Of a stretch of DNA of 64,000 nt, positions 42,242 to 51,433 are shown piece by piece (position 1 is the first letter of the stretch; every line of letters begins with the position of its first letter). Below the pieces are notes generated by a model that saw only the letters and a program-made list of their open reading frames with translations, was not told the origin of the DNA and searched no databases. The position numbers were made by a program, and so were the translations under genes. Source of the DNA: Acidimicrobiales bacterium (lineage in GTDB: Bacteria > Actinomycetota > Acidimicrobiia > Acidimicrobiales > SHLQ01); NCBI GenBank assembly GCA_020629635.1, contig JAHDCX010000001.1, positions 420,425-484,424 on the forward strand. The letters are read 5' to 3'.

Positions 42242-43093
42242 ATGGTCACCGTTCAACGCATCGCCGCATTCAGCCACAAGGGCGCCGGAGGCAACCCCGC
42301 TGGCGTGGTCCTGCTCGACGACGGTGTTGTCCTCGAGCAGGCCGAAATGGCTGCGATCGCCGCCGACGTGGGCTTCTCCGAAACCGCGTTCGCGGCGATC
42401 GACGACACCGCCGACAGCTGGCGCGTCCGCTACTTCTCGCCCGAATCCGAGGTGCCGTTCTGCGGGCACGCCACGATTGCGCTCGGAGCCGCACTCGGCG
42501 AACGCCTCGGTCCCGGGGTCTATGCGCTCGAACTCAACGACGCGAATATCGAGGTCGAAGCACAGGCCGACGACGACGGAGTTCGTGCGACGCTGACATC
42601 GCCAGCCACCCGCAGCCGGCCGACACATGCAACCGAACTCCACGACGCGCTCGGCCTCTTCGGGTTGCTCGAGGACGAGCTCGATCCCAGACTCCCACCC
42701 GCGCGGATCCATGGTGGCAGCGATCACCTGGTGCTCGCTCTGACCGAACGCGAACGACTCCGAGAGATGGCCTACGACCTCGACGACGGACGCGCCATGA
42801 TGCGCAGCCACGGCCTGGTCACGATCATGCTCTGCGTGGCGGAGAGCGAGACTACATTCGTCGCCCGCAACGCCTTTGCCTCCGGCGGTGTGCTCGAAGA
42901 CCCGGCCACGGGCGCGGCTGCAGCCGCGTTCGCTGGTTACCTTCGGGACCGCGGTTGGCCCCACCACGGTCGATTCGTGATCCGCCAGGGCGAGGACATG
43001 GGCTCGCCCTCCAGGATCACGGTCGAACTGAGTGACGAGCCCGGCTCGCCCGTGCGGGTGTCCGGTCGAGCCCACATCATCGGAGACTGCTGA
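42242..43093 (+). CDS. PhzF-family isomerase/epimerase-like protein
   Basis: A 283-residue PhzF-fold protein starting at ATG 42242. The N-terminal half has AAFSHKGAGGNPAGVVLL and the DVGFSETAF motif with its catalytic-type Glu. FSPESEVPFCGHATIALGAA is the conserved PhzF block, and the C-terminal half repeats the barrel with VLEDPATGAAAAAFAGYL. Members isomerise small carboxylic acids; the natural substrate is usually unknown. Longer upstream frames are not supported. It diverges from the Lrp-family gene. Confidence 0.9.
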   Translation: MVTVQRIAAFSHKGAGGNPAGVVLLDDGVVLEQAEMAAIAADVGFSETAFAAIDDTADSWRVRYFSPESEVPFCGHATIALGAALGERLGPGVYALELNDANIEVEAQADDDGVRATLTSPATRSRPTHATELHDALGLFGLLEDELDPRLPPARIHGGSDHLVLALTERERLREMAYDLDDGRAMMRSHGLVTIMLCVAESETTFVARNAFASGGVLEDPATGAAAAAFAGYLRDRGWPHHGRFVIRQGEDMGSPSRITVELSDEPGSPVRVSGRAHIIGDC

Positions 43094-43130
43094 CGGCTGA
43101 GCCCGCGGGCGGTCGCTACGATTCGCGCTC

Positions 43131-44129
43131 GTGGCATCAGTCGACCGGATCGAGGCAGACGTCGAGGCGGCAGTGCTCGGCGCAAGCTCTGCATCACGGA
43201 TCGAAACGATTGACGTCGTCCAGTCGCTGTGGAGCGGGTACGGGCAGCTCCTCCGTTGTGGGCTCACGGGTCCAATCCGCTCGGTGATCGTGAAGCGGGT
43301 GCAATGGCCGGATGGTCGAGCCCATCCACGAGGTTGGGCAACGGACCGCTCGCACGCCCGAAAGCTCCGGTCCTACGAAGTCGAAGCCGCGTGGTATGAC
43401 AGCGCGGCGCAACGGTGCCCACCGACCTGTCGAGTGCCCGGATGCCTGGCCCTCGAAACGAGGTCTGATGGGGTCCTCATCGTGCTCGAAGACCTCGATG
43501 CCGCCGGATTCTCCGCGAGACGCCAATCACTGAACGAAGCCGAACTCGATGCCTGTCTCCGATGGCTGGCAGCCTTCCACGCCACCTTCCTTGGAGAGTC
43601 GCCGACCGGACTCTGGCCGACGGGCACGTACTGGCATCTCGAGACCCGCCCCGACGAACTCGAGGCGCTGGAGGATGCAAGGTTGCGAGACGCCGCGCCG
43701 TTGATCGACCGGCGGCTCGCCGAGACCCGATTTCCGACGTTCGTTCACGGCGACGCAAAGGTCGCCAACTTCTGTTTCGACCCGGATGGGGGGCGGGTGG
43801 CGGCGGTCGACTTCCAGTACGTCGGCGGCGGGTGCGGAATGAAGGACCTCGCCTACTTCGTGGGCAGCTGTCTCGACGAGCACGACAGTGAACGGCTCGG
43901 ACCATCGTTGTTGGACCGCTACTTCGCTCACCTCGGCAACGCCGTCCAGGCAACGCGGCCGGACGTCGACCCGGCGGCGCTCGAGGCCGACTGGCGGCCG
44001 CTCTACCCCGTCGCCTGGGCGGACTTCCATCGCTTCTTGAAGGGATGGAGCCCCGGCCACTGGAAGCTCAACAGCTACAGCGAACGGGTCACCCGCGACG
44101 TCGTCGAATCGCTGTTGGGGCCCTCATGA
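43131..44129 (+). CDS. Kinase of the APH/EcKL (DUF1679) type
   Basis: A 332-residue phosphotransferase starting at GTG 43131. The N-lobe has [10 protein letters not shown] (ATP-binding Lys), [13 protein letters not shown] is the hinge, [19 protein letters not shown] the catalytic loop, and [20 protein letters not shown] the metal Asp plus following GxxxKDLAY seen in ecdysteroid-kinase-like proteins. The small-molecule substrate is unknown. It overlaps the inositol-phosphatase-like gene by 4 bases (ATGA), so the kinase and phosphatase are co-expressed. Confidence 0.85.
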   Translation: MASVDRIEADVEAAVLGASSASRIETIDVVQSLWSGYGQLLRCGLTGPIRSVIVKRVQWPDGRAHPRGWATDRSHARKLRSYEVEAAWYDSAAQRCPPTCRVPGCLALETRSDGVLIVLEDLDAAGFSARRQSLNEAELDACLRWLAAFHATFLGESPTGLWPTGTYWHLETRPDELEALEDARLRDAAPLIDRRLAETRFPTFVHGDAKVANFCFDPDGGRVAAVDFQYVGGGCGMKDLAYFVGSCLDEHDSERLGPSLLDRYFAHLGNAVQATRPDVDPAALEADWRPLYPVAWADFHRFLKGWSPGHWKLNSYSERVTRDVVESLLGPS

Positions 44130-44983
44130 CGCTCACCGACCAGGACCTCGTGCAGCTCGAGCTCGCCGCCATCGAGGCGGCTCGGACCGCGGGTGAACTG
44201 ATCGCCACCTCACGACCCGCCGAAGTGCGTCGCAAGGGTGGCGATCGCAGCCTCGCCGCCCAGATCGTCACCGAGGTCGACCGCGCCGCCGAACAGCTGA
44301 TCCTGGACGGTCTTGCGCCGACGCTCAGCCAGCACGGACTCGGCCTTCTCACCGAAGAGCAAGAGGACGATCACACCCGATTCACCGCGGAACATTTCTG
44401 GTGCATCGATCCGCTCGACGGCACGCTTCCGTTCGTCAACGGCGATCCGGGCTATGCCGTGTCGATTGCCCTGGTCTCTCGTTCGGGGCACCCGGTGATC
44501 GGCGTCGTGTTCGATCCCGTCGAGCAGACGCTGTGGAGTGCGCGTGCTGGCGCCGGCACGTTTCGCAATGAACAACCCTGGTCGATGCCGGATGTCCGTG
44601 GCGAGCGGTTGACGATCTTTGCCGACCGCAGCCTGGTCGGAGGCGACGATGACGAGCGCATGGATCAGCTTCGCCGACTCGGAGCGGAGTTGGGGCTTCC
44701 CGACGTGGACCTTCGAAAGAGCACGGGAGCGGTGATGAATGCCTGCGCGGTTCTCGAGAACCCGCCCGCCGCCTACTTCAAGTTCCCCAAACCCAGCGGC
44801 GGCGGCAGCCTCTGGGATTTCGCCGCCACCGCCTGTCTGTTTCACGAAGCCGGAGCGGCCGCCACCGACATCCACGGCGATCCGCTCGACCTCAACCGAG
44901 CCGACTCGACGTTCATGAACCACAGAGGCGTGCTCTACGCCACCGACGAACGCATCGCGTCGGCGCTCCGCAGCCTCCACTAG
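44126..44983 (+). CDS. Inositol monophosphatase / CysQ-like phosphatase
   Basis: A 285-residue member of the lithium-sensitive phosphatase superfamily. The metal motifs are present: LLTEEQEDD (first Glu), [20 protein letters not shown] (the WxIDPLDGT block) and [17 protein letters not shown] (the WDxAA block). It hydrolyses phosphate from inositol phosphate, 3'-phosphoadenosine 5'-phosphate or a similar sugar phosphate. Coupling to an upstream kinase is consistent with salvage of a small phosphorylated compound, but this is inferred. Confidence 0.88.
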   Translation: MTLTDQDLVQLELAAIEAARTAGELIATSRPAEVRRKGGDRSLAAQIVTEVDRAAEQLILDGLAPTLSQHGLGLLTEEQEDDHTRFTAEHFWCIDPLDGTLPFVNGDPGYAVSIALVSRSGHPVIGVVFDPVEQTLWSARAGAGTFRNEQPWSMPDVRGERLTIFADRSLVGGDDDERMDQLRRLGAELGLPDVDLRKSTGAVMNACAVLENPPAAYFKFPKPSGGGSLWDFAATACLFHEAGAAATDIHGDPLDLNRADSTFMNHRGVLYATDERIASALRSLH

Positions 44984-45684
44984 ATCTCCCGCGCTGTCGC
45001 TCGGCGGCCCTGGCCGACTCGTTCCATCGCCCGACGGATCGGCGGGACTCGAAGTGCCAACGCAAGGGCGATCATCACGCCGCTGACGCCGATCTCGCCG
45101 ATCAGTGCAACGTGAGCGACGAGTGCAGCGGCGACGAGGTAGGTCGCCTTGTGGAGCAGTCGCCATCGCTTCATGCCCATCGCCCGCTGCGACCAGCGAC
45201 TGCTCGTCACGAAGAGGGGAGCGGCGATCGCGAGGGCAAGCGTGCCCGCGATCAGAAACGGCTCGCTCAAGGCATTGGCGATGCTCGACTCGAGGACGAA
45301 CATCGCGCCATTCGCGAGGCCGAGCAGAAAGAACACGATGCCGAGCGCCTTGCGGACCCGGACTTGGGTGCGGCCGGTGAGCCACTGCACGGGCGAGGCG
45401 AGAAGCATGGCCGCAAAGGTGAACATGCCAGGCTCCTCACCGGCAGCGAGGACGTTCTCGATCATCGCCTCGGTCGAGATCAGGCCCATGAAGCCGGCGA
45501 GCAGGTTGCCGGCGACGAGCACTGGGGCGATCGCCGCGATGGCGAGGGTGAGGCATTGGAGCGGGGTGAACCGGTTCCACAGCGGGGTCTTCAGCCAACT
45601 GGCCTGCGGTGTCGACCGAGGCGATTGCGTTGGTGTCGGCTGCGCCGGTGGTGATTGCGTCGGTCGTTCGAGGGTGGAGGTCAT
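44980..45684 (-). CDS. Ferric-reductase-like / MsrQ-type haem membrane protein
   Basis: A 234-residue protein with five to six membrane helices. The Pro/Thr/Gln-rich N-terminus (TQSPPAQPTPTQSPRSTPQ) is followed by helices. VRVRKALGIVFFLLGLANGA and RWRLLHKATYLVAAALVAHV carry the Arg-Lys and His features of the ferric-reductase-like transmembrane domain (YedZ/MsrQ group). Only one of the expected haem His pair is obvious. ATG 45684 removes an unlikely extension. It may serve membrane electron transfer; no partner is adjacent, though a sulfite-oxidase-type molybdoenzyme lies at 54995. Confidence 0.6.
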   Translation of the reverse strand: MTSTLERPTQSPPAQPTPTQSPRSTPQASWLKTPLWNRFTPLQCLTLAIAAIAPVLVAGNLLAGFMGLISTEAMIENVLAAGEEPGMFTFAAMLLASPVQWLTGRTQVRVRKALGIVFFLLGLANGAMFVLESSIANALSEPFLIAGTLALAIAAPLFVTSSRWSQRAMGMKRWRLLHKATYLVAAALVAHVALIGEIGVSGVMIALALALRVPPIRRAMERVGQGRRATAREI

Positions 45685-45813
45685 GAGTGGTCCTTTCGGG
45701 GTCGGTCTTCTCACGATGCGGGTTGGCCGTGGTGCCGCCGTCCACCCGTGGATGTCTTCGAATACACCTCAAGGAGTACGCGGCGATGCGGGTCGCCGTG
45801 GATACTTGACCCG

Positions 45814-46959
45814 ATGATCGAACGGCTCACCAACAGCTCCCGGCCCGGGTCTCGGGTCGTGCGAGACGAGGTCGTCAATGTGGCGGTCGTCTTGCTCGTG
45901 GTGGTCGCGTTCTTCATCGAAGGCGCCGAATCCACCGATTCGATCAGTGCCGTCGCGATCGGTGGGGTCGTGATCGGTGGACTCGCCCTGCTCGCGCGAC
46001 GCCGACATCCGGTCCCGGTGATGGGGGTCGTGATCGCCGCACACATTGCCGTGCTGGCGACAACCGAATCGGATCTCGTCATGCTCCCGATCGTCGCCGT
46101 CGCGCTCTACACCGTCGCCCGGCACGGCAACCGGCGCGAGGGCGTGGCCATCGCCCTCTGCGCGGCTCTCGCGCTTGCGATTGTCAGCGCTGCGTTCGGG
46201 GACGACGGATTCGTCGTCGAACTGCTCGAGACCGGCGCGCAGGCGTTCCTGCCGATTGCCATCGGCGACGCGATGCGCACGCGAGAGGATCGAGTCGCTG
46301 ACCTGGTCGAAGCCGAGGCCGAGGCACGGGTGCAGGCCGAACGCTTGCGTATCGCTCGGGACCTCCACGACGTCGTCGCCCACGGCCTCTCGGCGATCGC
46401 CATCCAGTCGGGAGTCGCAGCCCGGCTCCTCCCCGACGATCAGACCGATGCCCGGGAGGCCCTGGAGGCAATCAACGCCACCGGGCGGAGTTCGTTGCAA
46501 GATCTCCGGACGATGGTCGGTGCGCTTCGGTCGACCGACTTCGAGGAGAGCCATCCGACACCCACCGACCCGAACGATCTTGACGACGTGGTTGCACCAA
46601 CCAGGCGCGCGGGGGTCGAGGTCGCGATCGAACGACACGGTCGGTTCCCCGACGACGTGAGCGATGCGCTCGTTGTCGCCGTCCACCGGATCATTCAGGA
46701 AGCGTTGATGAACGTCGCTCGTCACGCCGGCGCAGTCCGCGCCGACCTTCATCTCGACCATCGTCCGACCGAGGTCGTCATCACGATCTCGAACGGTCCC
46801 TCGGTTGGCGACCGGCCGTCGATTCCGTCGACCGGAGTCGGGATCATCGGCATGCGCGAGCGGGCCGAGTCGGTCGGTGGTGTGCTCGATGCGAGGCCGC
46901 AGCCCGCTGGCGGGTTCGTGGTTGAGGCGACCCTTCCGTATTCGACAGCGAGGTCATGA
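45814..46959 (+). CDS. NarL-type sensor histidine kinase
   Basis: A 381-residue kinase. Residues about 20-150 hold four to five membrane helices, then a coiled segment. The HisKA_3 dimerisation helix contains RLRIARDLHDVVAHGLSAIA, with phospho-His in RDLHD, and the ATP-binding domain has VHRIIQEALMNVARHAGA (N-box) and STGVGIIGMRERAESVGG (G-box). ATG 45814 is chosen over an earlier frame. It overlaps the response-regulator start, so the two form a classic pair. The signal is unknown. Confidence 0.92.
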   Translation: MIERLTNSSRPGSRVVRDEVVNVAVVLLVVVAFFIEGAESTDSISAVAIGGVVIGGLALLARRRHPVPVMGVVIAAHIAVLATTESDLVMLPIVAVALYTVARHGNRREGVAIALCAALALAIVSAAFGDDGFVVELLETGAQAFLPIAIGDAMRTREDRVADLVEAEAEARVQAERLRIARDLHDVVAHGLSAIAIQSGVAARLLPDDQTDAREALEAINATGRSSLQDLRTMVGALRSTDFEESHPTPTDPNDLDDVVAPTRRAGVEVAIERHGRFPDDVSDALVVAVHRIIQEALMNVARHAGAVRADLHLDHRPTEVVITISNGPSVGDRPSIPSTGVGIIGMRERAESVGGVLDARPQPAGGFVVEATLPYSTARS

Positions 46960-47645
46960 TGTCCGAGAGTCCGATTCGGGTGTTGATCGCCGACGACCAG
47001 GAGCTCGTGAGGCGGGGATTCGCTGCCCTCATCGCTCCAGAAGACGACATGGTTGTGGTCGGCGAGGCCGCCAACGGGGTCGACGCCGTCGACGCCGCCG
47101 TGACGCAACGGCCCGACGTGATCTTGATGGACATTCGTATGCCTGAGCGTGACGGCATCGAGGCGACGAAGCGCATCATCGAGCACGAACGCATCGACGA
47201 CACGCGAGTGCTGATCCTCACGACGTTCGACCTCGACCAATACGTCTACGAAGCACTTCGGGCGGGAGCGTCGGGCTTCTTGCTGAAGGACACGCCACCC
47301 CAGCAGCTTCTCGACGCCATTCGCATCGTCGCTGCTGGCGACGCGCTGATTGCGCCGTCGATCACCCGACGGCTCATCGGTGAGTTTGCGGCCCGCCCCG
47401 ACCCCGGTGACGCCGGGGGAGTGCTCGAATCGTTGACCGATCGCGAGCGCGACATCCTCGCCGAAGTCGGCAAGGGGTTGAGCAACGCGGAGATCGCCGA
47501 GCAGCTCTACATCTCGCCGCTCACCGCCAAGACCCACGTGAGCCGGATCCTGTCCAAGCTCGACGCCCGCGACCGGGCTCAGCTGGTGGTCATCGCCTAC
47601 GAGACGGGGCTCGTCGCACCCGGAGCGGCCCGGGACGACTCGTAG
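46956..47645 (+). CDS. LuxR/NarL-family response regulator
   Basis: A 229-residue regulator. The receiver domain has LIADDQELVRRGF (acidic pocket), DVILMDIRMPERDG (phospho-Asp) and the conserved Lys in GFLLKDTPP. The C-terminal LuxR helix-turn-helix reads LTDRERDILAEVGKGLSNAE, then ISPLTAKTHVSRILSKLDAR. It is the partner of the overlapping kinase gene. Its regulon cannot be told from sequence. Confidence 0.95.
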   Translation: MMSESPIRVLIADDQELVRRGFAALIAPEDDMVVVGEAANGVDAVDAAVTQRPDVILMDIRMPERDGIEATKRIIEHERIDDTRVLILTTFDLDQYVYEALRAGASGFLLKDTPPQQLLDAIRIVAAGDALIAPSITRRLIGEFAARPDPGDAGGVLESLTDRERDILAEVGKGLSNAEIAEQLYISPLTAKTHVSRILSKLDARDRAQLVVIAYETGLVAPGAARDDS

Positions 47646-47675
47646 GCGCCGGACGCAACCTGTCAACATGCGCCC

Positions 47676-48929
47676 ATGGCGATCGACTTCACGCTGACCC
47701 CCGAACTCGAAGAGATCCGAGACCGGGTCCGGGCGTTCATCGCCGACGTTGTGAAACCCGCCGAGGCCGAGATCGAGGGGCACGGTGATCACGAACCGCT
47801 CACGGGCAAGGATCGGTTCCGCAAACTCGTCGGCCTTCGCAAGCTCGCCAAGGCCGACGGGCTCTGGCTGCCTCACATGCCCGAGGAGTGGGGCGGCATG
47901 GGCCTTGGTCACGTCGAGCTCGCGATGGTGCAGGCGGAGGCCGCCAAGAGCTACTACGGCCCCTGGGTGCTCAACTGCCAGGCCCCGGACGAGGGCAACA
48001 TGCACACCCTGTTGCACTGGGGGACCGAGGAGCAGAAGGAGACCTACCTCAAGCCGTTGTGTGAGGGCACGGTCTGGTCGTGCTTCGCAATGACCGAGCC
48101 CGAAGTGGCGGGCTCAGACCCAACACTCATCCGTACCAACGCCTACGAGGATGGCGAGGAGTGGGTGCTCAACGGCCACAAGTGGTTCATCTCGAATGCG
48201 CACCGAGCGAACTTCGCCATCGTGATCGCTCGCACCGAGGACGATCCTGATCTGCCGCAGGCAGCCAACACGGCGTTCCTCGTCGATCTGCCCGCGGAGG
48301 GTTGGAACGAGGTCCGCCAGATCGAGACGATGCACGGGTCGACCGGGCACAGCGAGATCCTGATCGAAGACCTCCGCCTCCACGAGTCGCAGATGCTCGG
48401 CGGCCGAGGCCAAGGTCATCTGCTCGGCCAGTACCGGCTCGGCCCCGCCCGACTCGCCCATTGCATGCGGTGGATCGCCCAGGCGGAGACGGCGCTCGAC
48501 ATGATGGTCGAACGCTCACTCGACCGATACAGCCATGGTTCGGTCCTGGCGGAGAAGCAGGGCGTCCAGTGGATGATTGCCGACTCCGCAATGGAGCTCT
48601 ACCAGGCGAAGCTCATGGTGCTCCACGCCGCCAGCAAGATCGACGCGGCGCAGACGGACCCGTCGATCGAGTTCACGTCCGAGGTGTCGATGGCCAAGCA
48701 CTTCATCGCCAACAGCCTCAACCGGATCATCGACCGGGCAATCCAGGTCCACGGTGCGTTGGGCTATTCGACCGACACGCCGCTCGCGCACATGTATCAG
48801 CACGCGCGGTGGGCTCGCTTCGCCGACGGTGCCGACGAGATCCATCAAATGCGCATCGCCCAACGAGCGATCGCGGCGTTCAAGGACCACGGCACCACAA
48901 AGCCCGCAACGGGTGACCTGCCGATCTGA
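47676..48929 (+). CDS. Acyl-CoA dehydrogenase family protein
   Basis: A 417-residue flavoenzyme of the ACAD10/11-like branch. The N-terminal helical domain (LWLPHMPEEWGGMGLGHVEL) leads to the FAD-binding middle region (CFAMTEPEVAGSDPTLIRTN; WVLNGHKWFISNAHRA), and the C-terminal helical domain (SLNRIIDRAIQVHGALGYST) contains the binding-site Arg and the Gly-Tyr-Ser end motif. It oxidises an acyl-CoA at the alpha-beta position and passes electrons to ETF. It lies 30 bases after the two-component genes and may be read with them. Confidence 0.92.
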   Translation: MAIDFTLTPELEEIRDRVRAFIADVVKPAEAEIEGHGDHEPLTGKDRFRKLVGLRKLAKADGLWLPHMPEEWGGMGLGHVELAMVQAEAAKSYYGPWVLNCQAPDEGNMHTLLHWGTEEQKETYLKPLCEGTVWSCFAMTEPEVAGSDPTLIRTNAYEDGEEWVLNGHKWFISNAHRANFAIVIARTEDDPDLPQAANTAFLVDLPAEGWNEVRQIETMHGSTGHSEILIEDLRLHESQMLGGRGQGHLLGQYRLGPARLAHCMRWIAQAETALDMMVERSLDRYSHGSVLAEKQGVQWMIADSAMELYQAKLMVLHAASKIDAAQTDPSIEFTSEVSMAKHFIANSLNRIIDRAIQVHGALGYSTDTPLAHMYQHARWARFADGADEIHQMRIAQRAIAAFKDHGTTKPATGDLPI

Positions 48930-48942
48930 TTTGAGGTGACGC

Positions 48943-49911
48943 TCAGCTGCCGAGCGCCAGCATCGCTCCAAGCGAACGCGAGCTGACGTTCGCTCCGCAA
49001 CTCACGACCACGATTCGTTCGCCTCGGTGTGCCTCGGCGTAGTGCGTGGCCGCCGCCAACGCGAGGCCGGCGGAGCCCTCGATGAGTTGATGGTGATCGT
49101 CGATCATCGTGGCCACCGCTGCGGCGATGTCCGTCTCGGTCACGTCGATCCACTCGTCGACGACGCGTCGGCAGATCTCGAAGGTGATGGTGTGGTCTTC
49201 GAGGCCGCCAGCCGTTCCGTCAGAGAAGGTTGGTGATGCGGCGGGGTTGGTGATCTCGCCCGCGGCGACCGACGCCGCCATCGCCCGATCGTTGAGCGCG
49301 GAGGCGCCGATGACGCGGGTGGTCGGGGAGTGGGCTTTGAGCCACGTCCCGATCCCGCCGATGAGTCCGCCGCCGCCCACCGACACGACGACGGCATCGG
49401 GCCGTGCGCCGTCCTCGAGAATCTCTTTGGCGATGGTTCCCTGACCAGCGACGACCGAGGGGTCGTTGTACGGCGAGATGTAGATCAGCCCGGTCGCCTC
49501 GGCATGGTTACGGGCGGCTGTCTCGGCGATGGCGCTGTCCGAACCGGGCACGGTCTCGATCGTTGCGCCGAGTCGACGGATCTGGGCGACCTTGGAGGGT
49601 GATGCCTGCTCGGGAAGGTAGATCGTGGCCGAGATGCCCCGACTCGCCGCCGCGGTCGCCACCCCGATGCCATGGTTGCCCGACGATGCGGTCACTACGC
49701 CGAGCGCCGCGTCATCCTCGGAGAGGCCGTGGACGACATTGGCCGAGCCGCGCACCTTGAAGCTGCCGGTGACCTGGAGATGTTCGCACTTGATGGCGAT
49801 CTCGGCATCGTGGCGTTCGCTCATCGGCGCGGAGTTGAGCAGCGCTGTGCGATGCACGTGCGGCTCGATCCGTTCGGCAGCCTCGCCGATCGCGGTGGGG
49901 TCGATGATCAT
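48943..49911 (-). CDS. PLP-dependent threonine/serine dehydratase, EutB-like
   Basis: A 322-residue fold-type II PLP enzyme. The cofactor Lys is in QVTGSFKVRGSANVV, the Asn phosphate-binding loop in VVTASSGNHGIGVATAAA, and the glycine loop in VVVSVGGGGLIGGIGTWL. The family includes threonine dehydratase, serine racemase and EutB of hydroxyectoine catabolism. Overlap with an ornithine-cyclodeaminase-family gene (ATGA) is the eutB-eutC arrangement of hydroxyectoine and ectoine breakdown, so this role is plausible, though generic amino-acid dehydration is not excluded. Confidence 0.88.
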   Translation of the reverse strand: MIIDPTAIGEAAERIEPHVHRTALLNSAPMSERHDAEIAIKCEHLQVTGSFKVRGSANVVHGLSEDDAALGVVTASSGNHGIGVATAAASRGISATIYLPEQASPSKVAQIRRLGATIETVPGSDSAIAETAARNHAEATGLIYISPYNDPSVVAGQGTIAKEILEDGARPDAVVVSVGGGGLIGGIGTWLKAHSPTTRVIGASALNDRAMAASVAAGEITNPAASPTFSDGTAGGLEDHTITFEICRRVVDEWIDVTETDIAAAVATMIDDHHQLIEGSAGLALAAATHYAEAHRGERIVVVSCGANVSSRSLGAMLALGS

Positions 49912-50804
49912 GTGATGCCCTCCATCACGAGTTGTGCCATGGCCGCGTCCTGAATGCCGAGACCGCAGTGGTCGGACACGGTGATCTGGTCGACGGCAGT
50001 GCGGCCTGGCGAGCGGTCGGTGAGCACGTCGCCGAGCTCGACACATCGGTCGGCCTGAGCTGGGCAGTGGGCGAGTTCGCCAACTCGGCGTGTCACCGCG
50101 ATCTGATCGGCGACGAGCACATCGCATCGGCGGAGAACGTCGTCGGCGAGTTCGCGCTTGCCGGTCATGTCCGCACCCATCGCAATGACGTGAGCGCCTG
50201 GTCGAAGCATGTCGAATTCGACGAGCGGTTCACGAGACGGCGTGCAACAGATCACGATGTCCGCACCGTCCACGGCGTCGGCCACCGTCTCGGCGGCAAC
50301 CGCGTCGTGTTCGTCGCCGAAGCGCTCGGCGGTCGTCGGCGTCCGGCTCCACACGGTGACGGCATCGATCGGAAGGGCGTCGCGAATGGCCGCCACCTGG
50401 AAAGCCGCCTGGAACCCGCCGCCGAGGATCGTGAGACGGCGACTCTCGGCACGGGCGAGGGCTTGTGCGCTGACGGCAGACGCTGCGGCCGTCCGGATCT
50501 CGGTCAGCCAACCGCCGTCGTCGATGATCGCTGCTGGCGCGCCGGTGTGTGCGTCCAGCACCACGCTGAATCCCGAGTTGCCGCCCTCCGGAAACTGGCC
50601 CGACGCCGACTTGAAGGCGAAGTACGGTCCGCCGAGGTGCCCGCCCTTCACGTGGAGTTCGCCGCCGTTTGGCAGCACCATCGCAAACTCCTCGGGTGCG
50701 ACCACGTCGCCATCGGCGAGCGCGCAGAAGGCGTCGTGCACGGCCCGGCGTGCCGACGCGAGGGTCACGAGCGCTCGTGCCTGTGCCCCGTCGACGATTT
50801 GCAT
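49908..50804 (-). CDS. Ornithine cyclodeaminase / mu-crystallin family, EutC-like
   Basis: A 298-residue NAD-dependent enzyme starting at ATG 50804. Features include ELHVKGGHLGGPYFAFKSAS (substrate Lys/Arg), RRLTILGGGFQAAFQVAAI (Rossmann glycine motif), DIVICCTPSREPLVEFDMLR and HVIAMGADMTGKRELADDVL, all typical of the OCD/mu-crystallin family. EutC, alanine dehydrogenase and imine reductases belong here. Its stop overlaps the EutB-like start. Together they suggest processing of an amino-acid-derived imine or ectoine intermediate. Confidence 0.88.
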   Translation of the reverse strand: MQIVDGAQARALVTLASARRAVHDAFCALADGDVVAPEEFAMVLPNGGELHVKGGHLGGPYFAFKSASGQFPEGGNSGFSVVLDAHTGAPAAIIDDGGWLTEIRTAAASAVSAQALARAESRRLTILGGGFQAAFQVAAIRDALPIDAVTVWSRTPTTAERFGDEHDAVAAETVADAVDGADIVICCTPSREPLVEFDMLRPGAHVIAMGADMTGKRELADDVLRRCDVLVADQIAVTRRVGELAHCPAQADRCVELGDVLTDRSPGRTAVDQITVSDHCGLGIQDAAMAQLVMEGIT

Positions 50805-50825
50805 GCGGGGAGCGTACTTGGGTAC

Positions 50826-51211
50826 TCAGGGAGACCAGGTGAGGCCGGTTCTCTCCTCAGAGATCGTCCACAGACGAGCAGGTGCTTCGGTGTTGAGTGC
50901 GTGTTCGGCGGGTCGGTATCCGATCACTGGCCCAGCGGTGTTGGCCCGCTTGCTCGGCCCGTAGAGGATCTCCGGGGCCACCTCGGATTCGGTGGCGCAG
51001 AGGAGCGCGGGCCAGCTGCCCCGATCGGCCGACTGGAAGAACGGCTTCATCAACCGGATCAGGACTTTGTTGAACGCGCTGACGTCGCCCGAGATCAGAT
51101 TCGTCCTCGATGCGCCGGGCCAGGGGCTGTAACGAACATTCGACCATCGAGACGGCCGATTCGTTCCGGCGTCCAGCCGTTGGTGCCGAAGGGGTTTGTG
51201 CGATCTGGCAT
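50826..51211 (-). pseudogene. Short-chain dehydrogenase with internal deletion
   Basis: The minus strand starts an SDR at ATG 51211 (PFGTNGWTPERIGRLDGRMF, the usual N-terminal lead-in), then jumps after FVT to the C-terminal part WPGASRTNLISGDVSAFNKV, PFFQSADRGSWPALLCATES and LWTISEERTGLTWSP in another frame. About 160 middle residues, including the cofactor glycine motif and catalytic Tyr-Lys, are missing. It is a clear deletion remnant that lost the enzyme. A second similar remnant lies at 58009. The following 220 bases (51212-51433) hold no gene. Confidence 0.7.
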
Positions 51212-51433
51212 TGGTGGCCTTTCAAGCTGAACCGGCGGGCAGGCCGTGATCGGTGGTGACAAACCCACACGAGCCAGTCGTTGTTGGTGTCCTCTGCACG
51301 AGAGGGCTCAGCAGGGCCTCAACATTGGCTGTGGTCGACCGGCGCCTTTGGTACGAATCCTACGGGGCGAGTCCCCTTCGGGGTGACGCGTCCTCCGCGC
51401 TTCTTTCGGTTGGCCATGGTGTGACCCTATTCG

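Noticed and set aside
46749..48017. Long minus-strand frame opposite the response regulator and dehydrogenase
   Set aside because: The plus-strand genes have clear family motifs; the antisense frame has none.
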